Origin: Phyto melanocephala
Taxonomy: Eukaryota; Arthropoda; Insecta; Diptera; Rhinophoridae
Assembly: GCA_941918925.1 (NCBI GenBank)
Contig: OW799234.1
Location: forward strand, 126,875,395-126,939,394
Direction of reading: 5' to 3'
Length of the DNA: 64,000 nt
Below the pieces are notes generated by a model. The model was not told the origin of the DNA, ran no database searches, and saw only the letters and a program-made list of their open reading frames with translations. This document shows, piece after piece, positions 1-10,448 of this stretch (position 1 is the first letter of the stretch; each line of letters starts with the position of its first letter). Both the position numbers and the translations under genes were made by a program.

Positions 1-588
1 CGCTATAAGTTTATTCAAGAAGAGTTTTATAGCCTGTCACACTTGACATCGCCCACATCCTTTAAAACGAAAAAAGTCTGGCCGTGTAGATAACATACTT
101 TTAATGAAGAAAGTAATGAAAAATTATGCCTTCCAAAATGTGAGTGACACTTATTTAAAATTGATTTATTTTTATTTTTCAAGGTTTGAAAATTTTATAA
201 AATATTTCCTTTTTATCAATTACCCCATGCGCGTTAAATATTTCGTAACATATCTGAGTTTCCTTACTCGCGCCAGGTACATCCTTTTCAACTTCTGTCA
301 TTTTAAATAATAAATTGTGTTTAATGCTTGTTGTCATTTTCCTCAATCCTTTTTAGGAAAACATTTAAAATTATGTTTGGCTTGAAATTATGCCAACAAA
401 TTTCTGTTCACCTGAGAGCTCTTATGTCCTTAAAGAGCGATAAAATATGCATTCACTTGTATGATTTAAGTATTTTAAATGTAACGGTATGGTTTTGCAC
501 TGCTGGCGTTGATATTTTCAAGAAGTTAAATTATTGGTTTTGACAGTTTGATTTTTTTTTATTTGTTATCATCTTTATTATATATTTA

Positions 589-1235
589 CTAGCCAAGCCC
601 GGCGCGCGTTGCTACGCGACTTAATGAATAAAAACGTATTCTGAATTTTAATTGAAGCTTAAAATTTTTTTTAATGGGCGTGGCACTGCCCACTTTTCTG
701 ATCACGAAACATGACAGTTCAATATGTCTGAAAAGTTTCAGAAAAATCGGTAAAGTTCAAGTAGCTAAAAATGATGCATTTTTTTAATGGGCGTAACACT
801 GCCCACTTCTGTAATCACGAAATTGTATAAACATGACTACTCAATATATGTGCAGAGTTGCAGAAAAATCGGTTCAGTGCAAGTACCTCGAAATGATAAC
901 TTTTTTATGGGCGTGGCCCAACCCACTTCTCTAATCACGAAATTATATAGTCATGACAGCTTAGTTTGTTTTATGGGCGTGACCCTGCACACTTCTCTAA
1001 CCACTCATGACAGCTCAATATGTGTGCAAAGTTTCAAAAAAATCGATATAGTGCAAGTGGCTACAAATTATAACTAATTTTTTATGGGCGTAACTCCGCC
1101 CACTTTTTACCATCCATAACACTCCCTGGAAGGTTTATAACAACTTACCGAAGTTTGAGTCCGATCGTCTTTACGGTTTTGGAGTCTATAGCTAACACAC
1201 ATACACAGACAGAGTTTCACCTTTATATATATAGA
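589..1235 (-). mobile_element. Non-autonomous Helitron, family 1
   Basis: Read on the minus strand the element begins TCTATATATATAAAG and ends GCCGGGCTTGGCTAG. It therefore has the Helitron signature of a 5' TC and a 3' CTRR. About 11 bases before the end is a small hairpin (CGCG, loop TAGCAA, CGCG). It sits between a host A and a host T, as expected for Helitron insertion without target duplication. It has no coding capacity. The interior is a tandem repeat (separate entry). Two relatives with the same termini lie at 27305-27808 and 40139-40765; the latter keeps helicase coding sequence, which supports the classification. Confidence 0.8.
674..1092 (-). repeat. Internal tandem repeat of Helitron family 1, unit about 115 bp
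   Basis: Each unit starts near ATGGGCGTGGC.CTGCCCAC on the plus strand and runs through ATCACGAAAT, CATGACAGCTCAATATG, GTGCAAAGTTTCAG, AAAATCGG and GTGCAAGTAGCTA. About three and a half diverged units are visible. The same unit appears about two to three times in the copy at 27305-27808 and once in 40139-40765, so copy number varies between insertions. The 96-residue open frame at 787-1077 is only the repeat read through and is not a gene. Confidence 0.8.
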
Positions 1236-2334
1236 TAGAAGATTGCATTGTAATACATACTATACATTTCGTTATATGAATATTTTTGACTACTTATAAG
1301 CTGTATAAGATTTGTAATATTCTATACATTTCGCTATTTAAATTAAATGTAAGGTCTTTTTATATTACTTGTTTTTTATTGTTTATTTTTTTTTGCTGTT
1401 TTCTTGTTGTGCGAATAAAACAACAATAATAACAAAATATCTTCCCCCTCCTACTCTGTGTAAGGAATGAAGTCAAAATAAATATTTATAGCAACAATGC
1501 TATGACAATTTCAATCATTTTGATTTCCTTCAGAATGCAGAATATGGTGGATTACAAACAATAAAGGCGTTTTCAATAATGACGGGTCGATGTTGAAATG
1601 ATACTAAAAAAGGTTTGTGAGAGGCACGTACGATTTTATATTTTTAATTTTAAATGCTTCCTTATGCTATTTTGATGGGAATATTTGATTGTTTGGCTAT
1701 CCCTTTTGGCATTGTTTTGTCGTTTAAAGCTACAAATAACATTATTCATTTTTTCCGACTTTATATTAATATATTAATTGATTTGTTTGTATAAATTTAA
1801 GCGATACTCTGAGCTGTGGTGACTTGAAGGGGTGCTTTTGTTTGTGCATAGATCTAGGATTGCATAAGACAACGACTAGTAGAATCAAATTGTGTTGGAT
1901 GAATTTAGCTTAACTATATTAGGGTCGAATCCTAAACTTGGGTTCAATTTGTGGCACACAACGTCCGACATAAGCTTGATTAGTAATATCATAAGCTTGT
2001 AATGTAGTTTTATTTTCCAGTCGGGGTATAACTCAGCCTATTCAAGGTAGATTTAAAGGTCTACTAACTTTAAATTAAAACGAAAACATTTCAGAGGTTG
2101 TATTCAAAATATTTTAAAACAAACTTTATTTATCAATCCTTATACTACTTAAGTAGTAACTACTAAAATCTACTAACTAACTCGGTAATTTAGCAATACG
2201 AAATGGTGACTCAGTGAAGCGCTTGGGGACGATGGCCGGCAATTGCTTCGATGGAACGGCGAACGGTAATATGGTGAACGGTAATACGGTGAGTGCAGGT
2301 AATGGGATAATATGGTAATAATATGATAATATAA
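1236..2334. other. AT-rich stretch without recognised gene
   Basis: No open frame with recognisable homology. Near 2240-2300 there is a short local duplication (CGGTAATATGGTGAACGGTAATACGGTGA) just upstream of the hairpin minisatellite, which may belong to the same repeat unit family. Confidence 0.5.
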
Positions 2335-2760
2335 CTAATTATGCGTGCAAATTATGAATGTAAAAAGAATTCGATAATTCTTGCGCTCGAAAACTTTATG
2401 CGTGAGACATATAATTGTAAAAAGAATTAGGAAACGCTTACATTATGGTAATAAAAACTACTATTAAAAATACGATTGTAAGAAGAACTCGGGAGCTCTT
2501 ACATTCGGCAACTTATTACGATAGAAACAATACGAAAGTAAGAAGAATTCGGTAGTTTTTACATTCGGCTAATAATAACTATTATTACAAATGCGAGTGT
2601 AAGAAGAATTCGGTAGTTCTTACGCTCGACAATTAATTATACGTGCAAAATATAAATGTAAGAAGAGGTCGGTGGTTCTTAAATACATTGGGCTAATAAT
2701 AACTACTTACAAAAATACGATTGTAAGAAGAATTCGGAAGCTCTTACACTCGACTAAGAC
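2335..2760. repeat. Minisatellite of hairpin-forming units, period about 60 bp
   Basis: Seven units are visible, starting near 2354, 2413, 2473, 2534, 2594, 2653 and 2720. Each holds an imperfect inverted repeat of the type GTAAGAAGAATTCGGTAGTT followed by CTTAC, so each could fold into a stem of about 9-10 bp. The linkers are rich in CTAATAATAACTA. Later units are more regular than early ones. No protein is encoded. Confidence 0.75.
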
Positions 2761-2761
2761 T

Positions 2762-2832
2762 ACAGGAACAGATACTGATGTTAACACTTCGCAGGTATGC
2801 GGAAGTGTAGCATGAATGACAACATCTGTCCT
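2762..2832. repeat. Two nested inverted repeats beside the minisatellite
   Basis: The arms ACAGAT and ATCTGT enclose a second inverted repeat, CACTTCGC with GCGGAAGTG. It directly follows the last minisatellite unit, and could be the end of an element that contains the array. Function unknown. Confidence 0.4.
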
Positions 2833-4095
2833 CCCGATGACAACCAAATTCTGTTATCTTAAGCAGGTAGCCACACAAACGGAATGAGAATTATAACGTA
2901 TTACAGCTATTCCCTAAACTGATTGATAATTGCTAAGTGTTTGTGTGTGGTTTGCCATGTATTATAAAATATATCTGTGAGGGCACGTTAAAAGCTCAAA
3001 ACCTCCACTAACCAGTACTAACCTTTTGCGGGTGCTTTGCGACCTGATTAACCTCGTAGCAATTTGTTAACATTCATTCAGAAAAACATCTCGTTTCAAA
3101 GGCATTATTTTGGTAAAGGTTGAGATATTTTATCAAACGCTTCTAAGTCCATAGGTCGTTAACTTTGAGTCTAGAAGCTGCTAGCTGTATTCTGTAGATG
3201 GTAGTCTTAATTTAAAATTTGCTACATGAAAGGCTGGGAAAGCTTTATGTGTTGTGCAAGATAAAAAATCTTACTCACCCCAGACAGCGGAAATATTTAA
3301 GGTTCAGATGATTATAAAACTTTCAAGAGCAGCCACATTAAAATCTGCAACGTTTATGAGTTCAACATTTTTACAAGCAAAAACTTATTTCAGAAGTTAG
3401 ATTTTATCATTACGATGTGCTGCTCATATGTTTAGGTTGCCATGGTGAGGTGACGCTACTAACTAAACTAATAACTGCTCACCTTTATTGTTAAACCCTC
3501 TATTAAAATATATACTTGGCTTTAGTGGAAAAACAATATAAAATTTTGTTAAATTGTCAGAGGACTTTAAAAGGATGTTATTACTTCCTGTCAGTCAGAC
3601 AGTCAAAATCTTGTAGTTAAATTGCTATTGTGGAAAATGAAAATCTAATGGAATGTTATTTAAGTGTAATAAAAATAAATTTAATTGTTTTTGTTTCTTT
3701 TTTTGCTAAAAAAAATGTTTTCTATGGTTTGTTTTTTATTAATATTTATATAATTAACTAAGTTTCTGTGCTGACTTGGCAATATTAAAAATATGTTAAT
3801 ATCGGTTTATTACTTGTACAAGAATATTAAATAAAACACCAACTTAATTTAGAAATTGCAAACACGAAACTTTGATGTGATGAACTTTGAACCATAAAGA
3901 AATTAATCACAGCAGGGTGGAGAAAAAAAAACCATTTACCCTACAGTTTTGGCGATTCTTCTAAGGGTTCTTACTAGTAATGTTCAGGGGGGGGGGGGTT
4001 TAGGATTTACAGTGAAATTTTTACTTGTAAATTTTGAAGAACCATGATAGTTTAAATGTTCGAAAGTCATTGTTTTAATGTCTCAGCATTTCAGA
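2833..4095. other. AT-rich stretch without recognised gene
   Basis: No supported coding region. A run of twelve G lies at 3987-3998, likely length-unstable. Confidence 0.5.
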
Positions 4096-4099
4096 GTTA

Positions 4100-4292
4100 G
4101 GTTAAATAGGCAGCTGTTGTGCAGCTCACTTGGGTCCATTATATTGATGCCTTTGTGATACCTGAATAGAAAAGTAAGAATAGGATAGACAAGAGAAAGA
4201 GAAGCAGATAAATCCAGAGTCTCTGGCGGGATTCGAACTCGCAACGCCCAAACTAGCAGATCAGCACACTACTGACTGGTTCACCGGGGCAC
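4100..4292 (-). repeat. tRNA-derived SINE
   Basis: The minus strand from about 4292 to 4218 looks like a tRNA head of about 75 nt. It has a box-B-like GAGTTCGAATCCC (plus-strand 4228-4240) and a box-A-like region near CCAGTCAGTAGTG. It then runs into a non-tRNA body that includes GGTATCACAAAGGCATC and GGACCCAAGTG. Part of the same body recurs without the head at 42095-42190. Head plus a shared body argues for a SINE rather than a working tRNA gene; no good acceptor-stem pairing is seen. Confidence 0.6.
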
Positions 4293-5489
4293 CCTAGCAT
4301 TTCAAAGATGATTTAAAAAATTTAAATTTAAAACAACTTAATTTTATTTTTTTTTATTTTCCGATTCTTCTTTATTGTAGGTTGTAAATTATGACTTAGA
4401 AATGCAGAAAACGTTTGAAATTTTATAGAAATCGAATGATTTTTACAATTTCCTGATTTCAAGGTGATTAAAATTTTTGCTATGTTTAAATTTTTTTTCA
4501 AACCTTTTAGCATTGTTAAAAATTTCATTTATGCAATTTTAACGAAAACAATTAGGCCGTAAGTCATTTGGTTACAAAAAATTTTAATTTTCGAATTTCG
4601 AAATTCGTAAACCTTAAAACAATGTTGTTGCTAGTTTGAAACTTAATGAATATTTGCACATTTTATTTAATTTGGGGTAAAAATTATTTACAAAAAGTTT
4701 GTAATCCTAAAGAATACCTTTGTAAAGTCATGTGACACATATTTTATTTCTAAAGTAACCAAACCTTTGTTGCGACCTCAAAACCGCAGGGCAATTTTTT
4801 AAGGTCAAACGAACCATTAGAAAAATATTATTTATAGTCTTTGCCTGGTTTCACTATTGTTCTGCTTTAATTCCCATAAAAAGTGCCTAACATTGCCATT
4901 AAGCTAGTATAATAATAACGATAAAAATATTTTATGTTGTCAACAGTTCAAGGTCAGCGCTGTAGAAAATTTTCTATTGCATTAACTAGGGAGAAGGCAA
5001 ACAAAAAAAAAAAAAATTAATTGTTATACTAATCATTACTATTTCCTGCATAAAAAATTCAAATAAGTTGGTTTTAGTGTTTAGGGATTTCCCAAACTAA
5101 TTGTTAGCCGTACTTATTTATGCAAAACACACACACGTACACAGGATAAGGCACGAGTCATTGTGGTGTTTAAAAATTAAATAAAGTTTTCGATTTCATT
5201 ATAAATTTCTTATTTTTAGGTTATAAAATAAATAAGAAATTTTTTACACTAAGAATGGATGCAATGATTGGGTCGAAATTTTTAGATGTAGCGTTCGAAA
5301 TTTTGCTGCTGTGGTCGCATATACTTCGTTCTTCAATAAAATTAATTTTCAAAATTTTGGAAATTATTCTCTCTCCAAAAATTAACTTAAAGTACCATTG
5401 TGTCGCGGGCAGTGTGAGCAATGGCTTTATCCTGCTGAAACAACATCTCAGATATGATTTCAAGAGCAGAACGTCAAAAATATTTATCA
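4293..5489. other. AT-rich stretch without recognised gene
   Basis: Only short chance open frames. The overlapping antisense pair at 5221-5497 has no recognisable homology and low-complexity composition. Confidence 0.5.
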
Positions 5490-6263
5490 CTAGCTAATAC
5501 CCGGTGTGCCTCGCCACCCCGATCGTAATGAAATAAAAATTTTATAGTGCCATGCCTACTATTACTAAAGCATCCATTTTTTATCAAAATAGTCATATAA
5601 ATGTCAAAGCTTCTCGTGCAAAATTTGGGTACTCTAACTACTATCGCTTCCCAGATATACGAATTTTTGTATTTAATTCATATGACAGGTGCCACGCCAA
5701 ATATTACTAAAGCATCCATTTCTTATCAAAATAGTCATCTAGATGTCAAAGCTGCTCGTGCAAAATTTGGGTACTCTAACTGTTATCGCTTCCCGAATAT
5801 ACGAATTTTAGTATTCAATTGCTATGAGAGCTGCCACGCCCACTATTTCTAATGTACCCATTTTTTCCAGAAATGTTTATTTGGGTGCCAAAGTTGCTCT
5901 TGCAAAATTTTAGTACTCTAATCGATATCGTTTTCCAAATATACGAAATTTAGTATTTAATTCATGTGGCCACGTCTACTATTGAAAGTCCGCCCATTTT
6001 TTACACAAATGTTCGTGTGGATGTCAAAGTTTACTTAATTTAAAGACTCTAGCTGCATTAACTTTCGTGATATATAATATTTAATACTTATTTTTTAATA
6101 GGGCGTGGCACCCCGCCCACTTACAATTTCAAATCAAGCCTATAGTTCCTTCCAGACATATAGAAAGATTTTGTGAAAATTTCAAGGAAATCCGTCCAGC
6201 CGTTTAACCGTCCATAAAGCACAAATAAACATACAAACACACATTGATTTTTATATATATAGA
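5490..6263 (-). mobile_element. Non-autonomous Helitron, family 2
   Basis: On the minus strand it begins TCTATATATATAAAAATCAA and ends CACCGGGTATTAGCTAG. A hairpin with stem GGTG/CACC lies about 12 bases before the CTAG. Plus-strand flanks are A (5489) and T (6264), the Helitron A/T target. Its sequence differs from family 1 except at the termini. Next to the 5' end is a region (near 6180-6220) containing TTTCAAGGAAATCCGTCCAGC. No coding capacity. Confidence 0.78.
5548..5990 (-). repeat. Internal tandem repeat of Helitron family 2, unit about 143 bp
   Basis: Units share ATTACTAAAGCATCCATTT, ATCAAAATAGTCAT, GTGCAAAATTTGGGTACTC and CGCTTCC.ATATACGAATTT. The first two are close copies; a third (from about 5840) is more diverged. 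The open frame 5601-5852 is a read-through of this repeat and is not a gene. Confidence 0.75.
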
Positions 6264-6269
6264 TAAACC

Positions 6270-6612
6270 GAAACCGCTCTCCATTAACGGTTAGACAACT
6301 TGCATCTGTAATTTCGAAGACCCTTTAGGGCAGAAGAGTAAATTTTTGATTCAAATTCGCCATAGTAACGTAAAAACCATTCTCAGCTGGGCAGAACATC
6401 TTCTGGTGTTTCGTTAACACTTTGCTCTACACGCAAAATATTTTTCGCAGTGCGAATTTAACGTTGTCTTACAGTTCGAGATAAAATCTCTTAAGGTATT
6501 AGGTTGGTGGGGACGATAAACTAATCAACGAATCACTGCCTTAGAGGTCGAAATTTTGATGTTACATTTTCGGCGACATGCCCTTTCCACTAAAACAATC
6601 GATCGCGCTGAT
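6270..6612 (-). mobile_element. Decayed Tc1/mariner transposase fragment
   Basis: The sequence is related to 27835-28045 (for example both carry AAAACAAT.GATCG near the right edge and GTTGGTGG.GAC.ATAAAC further in). Minus-strand frames give mariner-like pieces: RTAKNILRVEQSVNETPED resembles the region after the HTH linker, and LTVNGERF resembles the stretch after the second catalytic region. Stops and frameshifts are frequent. It is a remnant with no function. Placement in mariner is inferred from short matches. Confidence 0.45.
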
Positions 6613-6689
6613 TTAAATAAAAAAAACTTTATTATTCAGGTTCTCGGTTTTGTTGTACATGTTCCCTCTATTTATGCTCTAGGTGTTAG

Positions 6690-6986
6690 AAGCCGAAAAT
6701 TAAGGCCTGCTACCTGCCATGAAGGAAGGGGAAGCATGTAAGCTGATTTCAGTTGAGCCAAAACAGCATTTCACTCAACCGCCACCTCGTTATAGTGAAG
6801 CAAGTATCGTTAAAAAAGTGGAAGAAATCGGTATAGGCCGCCCATCAACTTATGCAACAATTATTTCGGTATTACAAGATCGTGAGTACGTTTCATTGGA
6901 TAGCAAAAGGTTTATTCCAAGCAGTCGTGGTAAAATCGTTACTATATTTTTAGAAACCTTTTTTCAGCGTTGTGTAGAGTTTATTT
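6690..6986 (+). pseudogene. topA: Fragment of bacterial DNA topoisomerase I (topA), probable lateral transfer from a Rickettsiales-type endosymbiont
   Basis: From about 6704 an open frame of about 94 codons reads as bacterial type IA topoisomerase. It contains KLISVEPKQHFTQPPPRYSE, then IVKKVEEIGIGRPSTYATII and SVLQDREYVSLDSKRFIPSS, then GKIVTIFLETFFQRCVE. This is the family block (F/Y)(S/T)EASLVK...GIGRPSTY found downstream of the catalytic-tyrosine domain in bacterial TopA; eukaryotic Top3 differs here. I judge it most like the Wolbachia/Rickettsiales version, from memory of the family only. Just upstream the frame has a TAA at 6700-6702 in the context ENxGLLPAM, where the family usually has a codon for E or similar, and a second in-frame stop lies a few codons earlier. 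Homology is lost after FFQRCVEF, where TopA usually continues into a YDFTA-like motif. The catalytic tyrosine, Toprim domain and C-terminal zinc fingers are absent, so it cannot be an active enzyme. Flanks are fly repeats. Confidence 0.75.
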
Positions 6987-8741
6987 CTATAATATTAAGG
7001 GAAGAAAAAAATATAAATTATATAAGTAAACGAGAAAGTTATTAAATCCTTTAAACTCTATAAAAACTTTTGGCCTTCACTGTACATATAAAATAAAAGT
7101 AAATAAAGCAATTATTTTTGTTTTTGTATGGGTCGAGTGTTTTATAAAAATGATAATAAACCAGATGGAATAATAATATAAAATACTTTTTATGATGGTC
7201 GAACTTAAAACTAAATACTTTATTGTTGAATGCTAATAAAAATGTAAAACTTAAAAAAAAGCATATAAATGTATTATTTTCATTTTTTTTTTTACTAAGA
7301 AAACCGAAGAATCGTTCTTTCTTTTGTAATAATGCGAAGTAAACATAAGTTGGTATAAACTGTTTGGTTATCAAATCCTATTGTTACGAAAGGTTTAATT
7401 GAGTTTGACTCTATACATTCTCACTCACTCGTAATAGTTTTAAGTTTTTTCTTCTTCTTCTTCTTTTATTTCTATTGCAACAATTTGCTATAAATTTTGT
7501 GTTACATAAAGAAAAAACAGCAACTACAATAAATAAGAAAATAAAACTTAATGCAGCAGCTAAAGCATTTAAACAGCTCAAATGAGGTAAGACAATAGAA
7601 ATAAAAAAGAAACTACAATTGTAAACACGAAGAGGAAAACACAAGAAACTACTGTCGCTGCTATGACAATCATAAAACTGTCATACAAAAATAAAAAAAA
7701 CAGCAGTAGAAACATTTAAAATTACAGCAGCTGTTACTAACAAATACAACTACAAATGCAGTTGGAAAACAAGTTAAGTTTATATGCGGGTAAAAGAACA
7801 ACATCACAGTTGTAGCATAATTTAGAAAAAATTACTTAAGCCCGACTTTTAAGTACCTTAAGGTAATGACAGTTGCCATGTGCCAAGTGTATACATACTT
7901 GTGATGGAAATTATAAGCAAAGAAATATTAAGTGAAGCCGATTGTGTAGCCATTATCATCATCAAACTGTCTACAATGTAGATTACTAGTGAAAAAAAAG
8001 TCTTTCATTTTAATAACATTTTATACATGTGTGGGAAATTATTAAAACTAGCCAAGCATGAAAACCTTCTTTTATTTTATATCCTGTAGCAAAAGCTACA
8101 ATAACATTTAATGAAACTGGTCATTCAAGAAATATTCAAAATTTTAAAGCAAACAACTATCGGACTCCATTTTGTAAGCTCGTTACAAGAGATATTTTTA
8201 AGTGATTTTATAAGTTCTTGAAAATTCAAACTGATTCCAAAGCTGGTCAGGCATTTAGGTTTTTTTGTAACATTTCTGAGTTGGTCTACTGCTTGAGCTG
8301 CCTTTAGATCATTTCACCCAATTAAAATAACAGATATACGCCCAATAATAGTTAACCTTTAATTTTTACTTCCAGATGGACTTTTGTCAATTATATATTG
8401 TATGTGTGATGAAGTAATTTTAATGATTTTGCAAAATCATTTTACCGTTTAACTCTCATGAGTATCGCATGCCACAAAGGCACCTTTTTACTAGGTACGT
8501 CAGTATAGAATGTAAAAGTAATTATACTATGTGCACTGGAAAACTTTATTCGTACTGGAATATGTTGAAATAAAGACAAGACTAACTTTCCTTCTTGTAA
8601 CAAACATTTGAAATACAGTAATAATTTTGTAAAAATACGGAAAAACTGTTTATGTGTGTTTTTATAGTTTTTCAGGAAGGTTTTTTTAAATATTTGGGTT
8701 ACTTTTAATTAATTGATTTCCTTTTGAATAAAGACTAAGTA
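6987..8741. other. AT-rich stretch without recognised gene
   Basis: Holds a CTT microsatellite near 7447-7466. Open frames at 7051-7374 and 7411-7644 (minus) are low-complexity Phe/Leu/Asn-rich translations of AT-rich DNA with no family signature. Confidence 0.5.
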
Positions 8742-9293
8742 AAGGGTCCGCCAAATATCTTTTTTTTTTTCAATGCTATAAAAAAAGTGTAGCTTTAACT
8801 GTGTGGCACGTAGTGCCGTCCTGTTGAAGCCAAATGTTGCCAGTAACCCTCTCTTCAATTTTTGTGAACAAAAATTCATTCAACATGGCCCGATAATGAT
8901 CGCCATTGACTGTAACGGCCTCTCCTTACTCATTTTCGAAGAAAAATGGCCCAATTATACCTCTGGACCAAAATCCGCACCAAACAGTGACTCGTTTTTG
9001 GTGTATCGGCTTTTCAATGTATGCGTGCGGGTTTTCTGTGCCCCAAGTGCGACAATTTTGCTTGTTTACATACTCGCCAATATCAAAATGAGTTTCATCT
9101 GAAAAGATGATTTTATTTTGGCAAAATTGGCCAAAGTAATGTCGCAATATTTCCCAGCGTTGTTCAAGCGTATACACAACCATACTCGTTCAGCGGAAGG
9201 ATAAAACTAATTATCAGTCAAATCAGACATGAGCTAAGTGTTACCATTCACGAAATAAGCACTAGTTGAAAAAAACGTTTTATGGCGAAGCCT
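8742..9293 (-). mobile_element. Tc1/mariner element (GGGTCCGCC ends), internally deleted
   Basis: Starts with AAGGGTCCGCCAAATA after a TA and ends in a decayed inverted copy (TGGCGAAGCC then TTA). The minus strand encodes pieces of a mariner transposase: the start MVVYTLEQRWEILRHYF is joined directly to a catalytic-domain block with FSDETHFDIGEYVNKQNC and VTVWCGFWSRGIIGP. Compared with the 1330-bp relative at 54174-55503 it lacks most of the N-terminal DNA-binding region and the C-terminus. Non-autonomous. Confidence 0.8.
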
Positions 9294-10448
9294 TTATCAT
9301 ATGAATTCCACGCTGTATTAATTAAATGGCATATAGTTTTTCGTATAATACTTAAGTTAAAAAGTTACTTACTTATAACTTAAAAAACAAATGATATTGT
9401 TCGTTTAAAAAATATAGGCAACATGTTTAGCTTTTTGTAAAGTTGTGCAAAATAGTCCAAACTTCCTTTGAGGGTAGTTTTAAATGGCCGAAATTCAATT
9501 TGTTCTGTACTCCAGCTTATGCCGACTTAAGCAGTTATTTCTTTTTTGCCTCTGAAGTGATACTGGTTTATCATTAAAGTATTAAAAGAAGAGAAAAATC
9601 ATTCCCTGTTCAACTCTAAGGATAGTTTATATTAAAAAAAAAAACAATTTAAACTTACCATTAAAATACAGGGTGCTGCTTAAGCCCGATACAAAGATTA
9701 ATACCTGACATTAACATTTAAAAATGATTTCGGGCTTATGACCACAATGACTGTTTTTAACAAACTACTTTCTGTACATCCAGGGTTTTTTTTCTCTGTC
9801 ATGTATAGCACTAAAAATATTAGCCTCCAAAAAGTCGATTGTTGCTGTTTTATCAACTTAATCTGATGCTTTAAAGTGTTTACACAGGAAATTATCAAAA
9901 GATGACAAATAACACGAACTTGGAAACAGGCTCATTTTTTAAACTTAACTTATTATTACATTTTTTATATTAATAGAAAGATGGTTGTTGTTGCCATTGG
10001 CACGCAGTGGAATATTATTGAAACCATATCCCGCCCAGATCAATATCATTCAGATTTTAAAACAAAACATTATTGAACATGATGCAGTAATGATACTTAT
10101 TGACCGTAATGCAAACCCTTTCGTAAAAGCCGCACCAAACGGTGCAATTTGTTAAATATAATGGAGCTGGGATGCAGGTGATAGAAAAATGGACATTTAC
10201 AAGTAATTTTTTTTCTTGTCATAAATAATAATGTTGACAGCCATAAAACAAAAAGTTCATATGTGTTAAAGAAAATTGCTCTCAAAAGCGTAAGATTGTT
10301 CTGCCCTTGCTCTTGGATCTGATGTAGATAAGTCTCGCTTTATACTCGGAAACTATTACCTCTATTGCGGTTCACCATTCAACTCAGTTTGGTTGTGTGA
10401 GAGTCAACCCAACTTATGCACAACAGTACCCAGTTCAAACTAAATAAT
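9294..10448. other. AT-rich stretch; possible mariner scrap near 9985-10085
   Basis: On the minus strand around 9985-10085 a short frame reads NLNDIDLGGIWFQ, like the segment before the second catalytic Asp of mariner transposases (usually WFQQDGATCHTA). It is broken by a stop directly after. Nothing else is recognised. Confidence 0.35.

Noticed and set aside
787..1077. Repetitive 96-residue protein
   Set aside because: It is the Helitron tandem repeat read through; other copies of the repeat are not open.
2335..2760. CRISPR array
   Set aside because: Regular spacing and hairpins recall one, but spacers are similar to each other, repeats are diverged, there is no cas gene, and the genome is eukaryotic.
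4218..4292. Functional tRNA gene
   Set aside because: Box B is good but acceptor and anticodon arms do not pair convincingly and the sequence continues into a SINE body.
6719..7045. Functional topoisomerase gene from the Met at 6719
   Set aside because: Only one subdomain is present; the catalytic tyrosine, Toprim domain and zinc fingers are missing, and homology stops about 20 codons before the frame ends.
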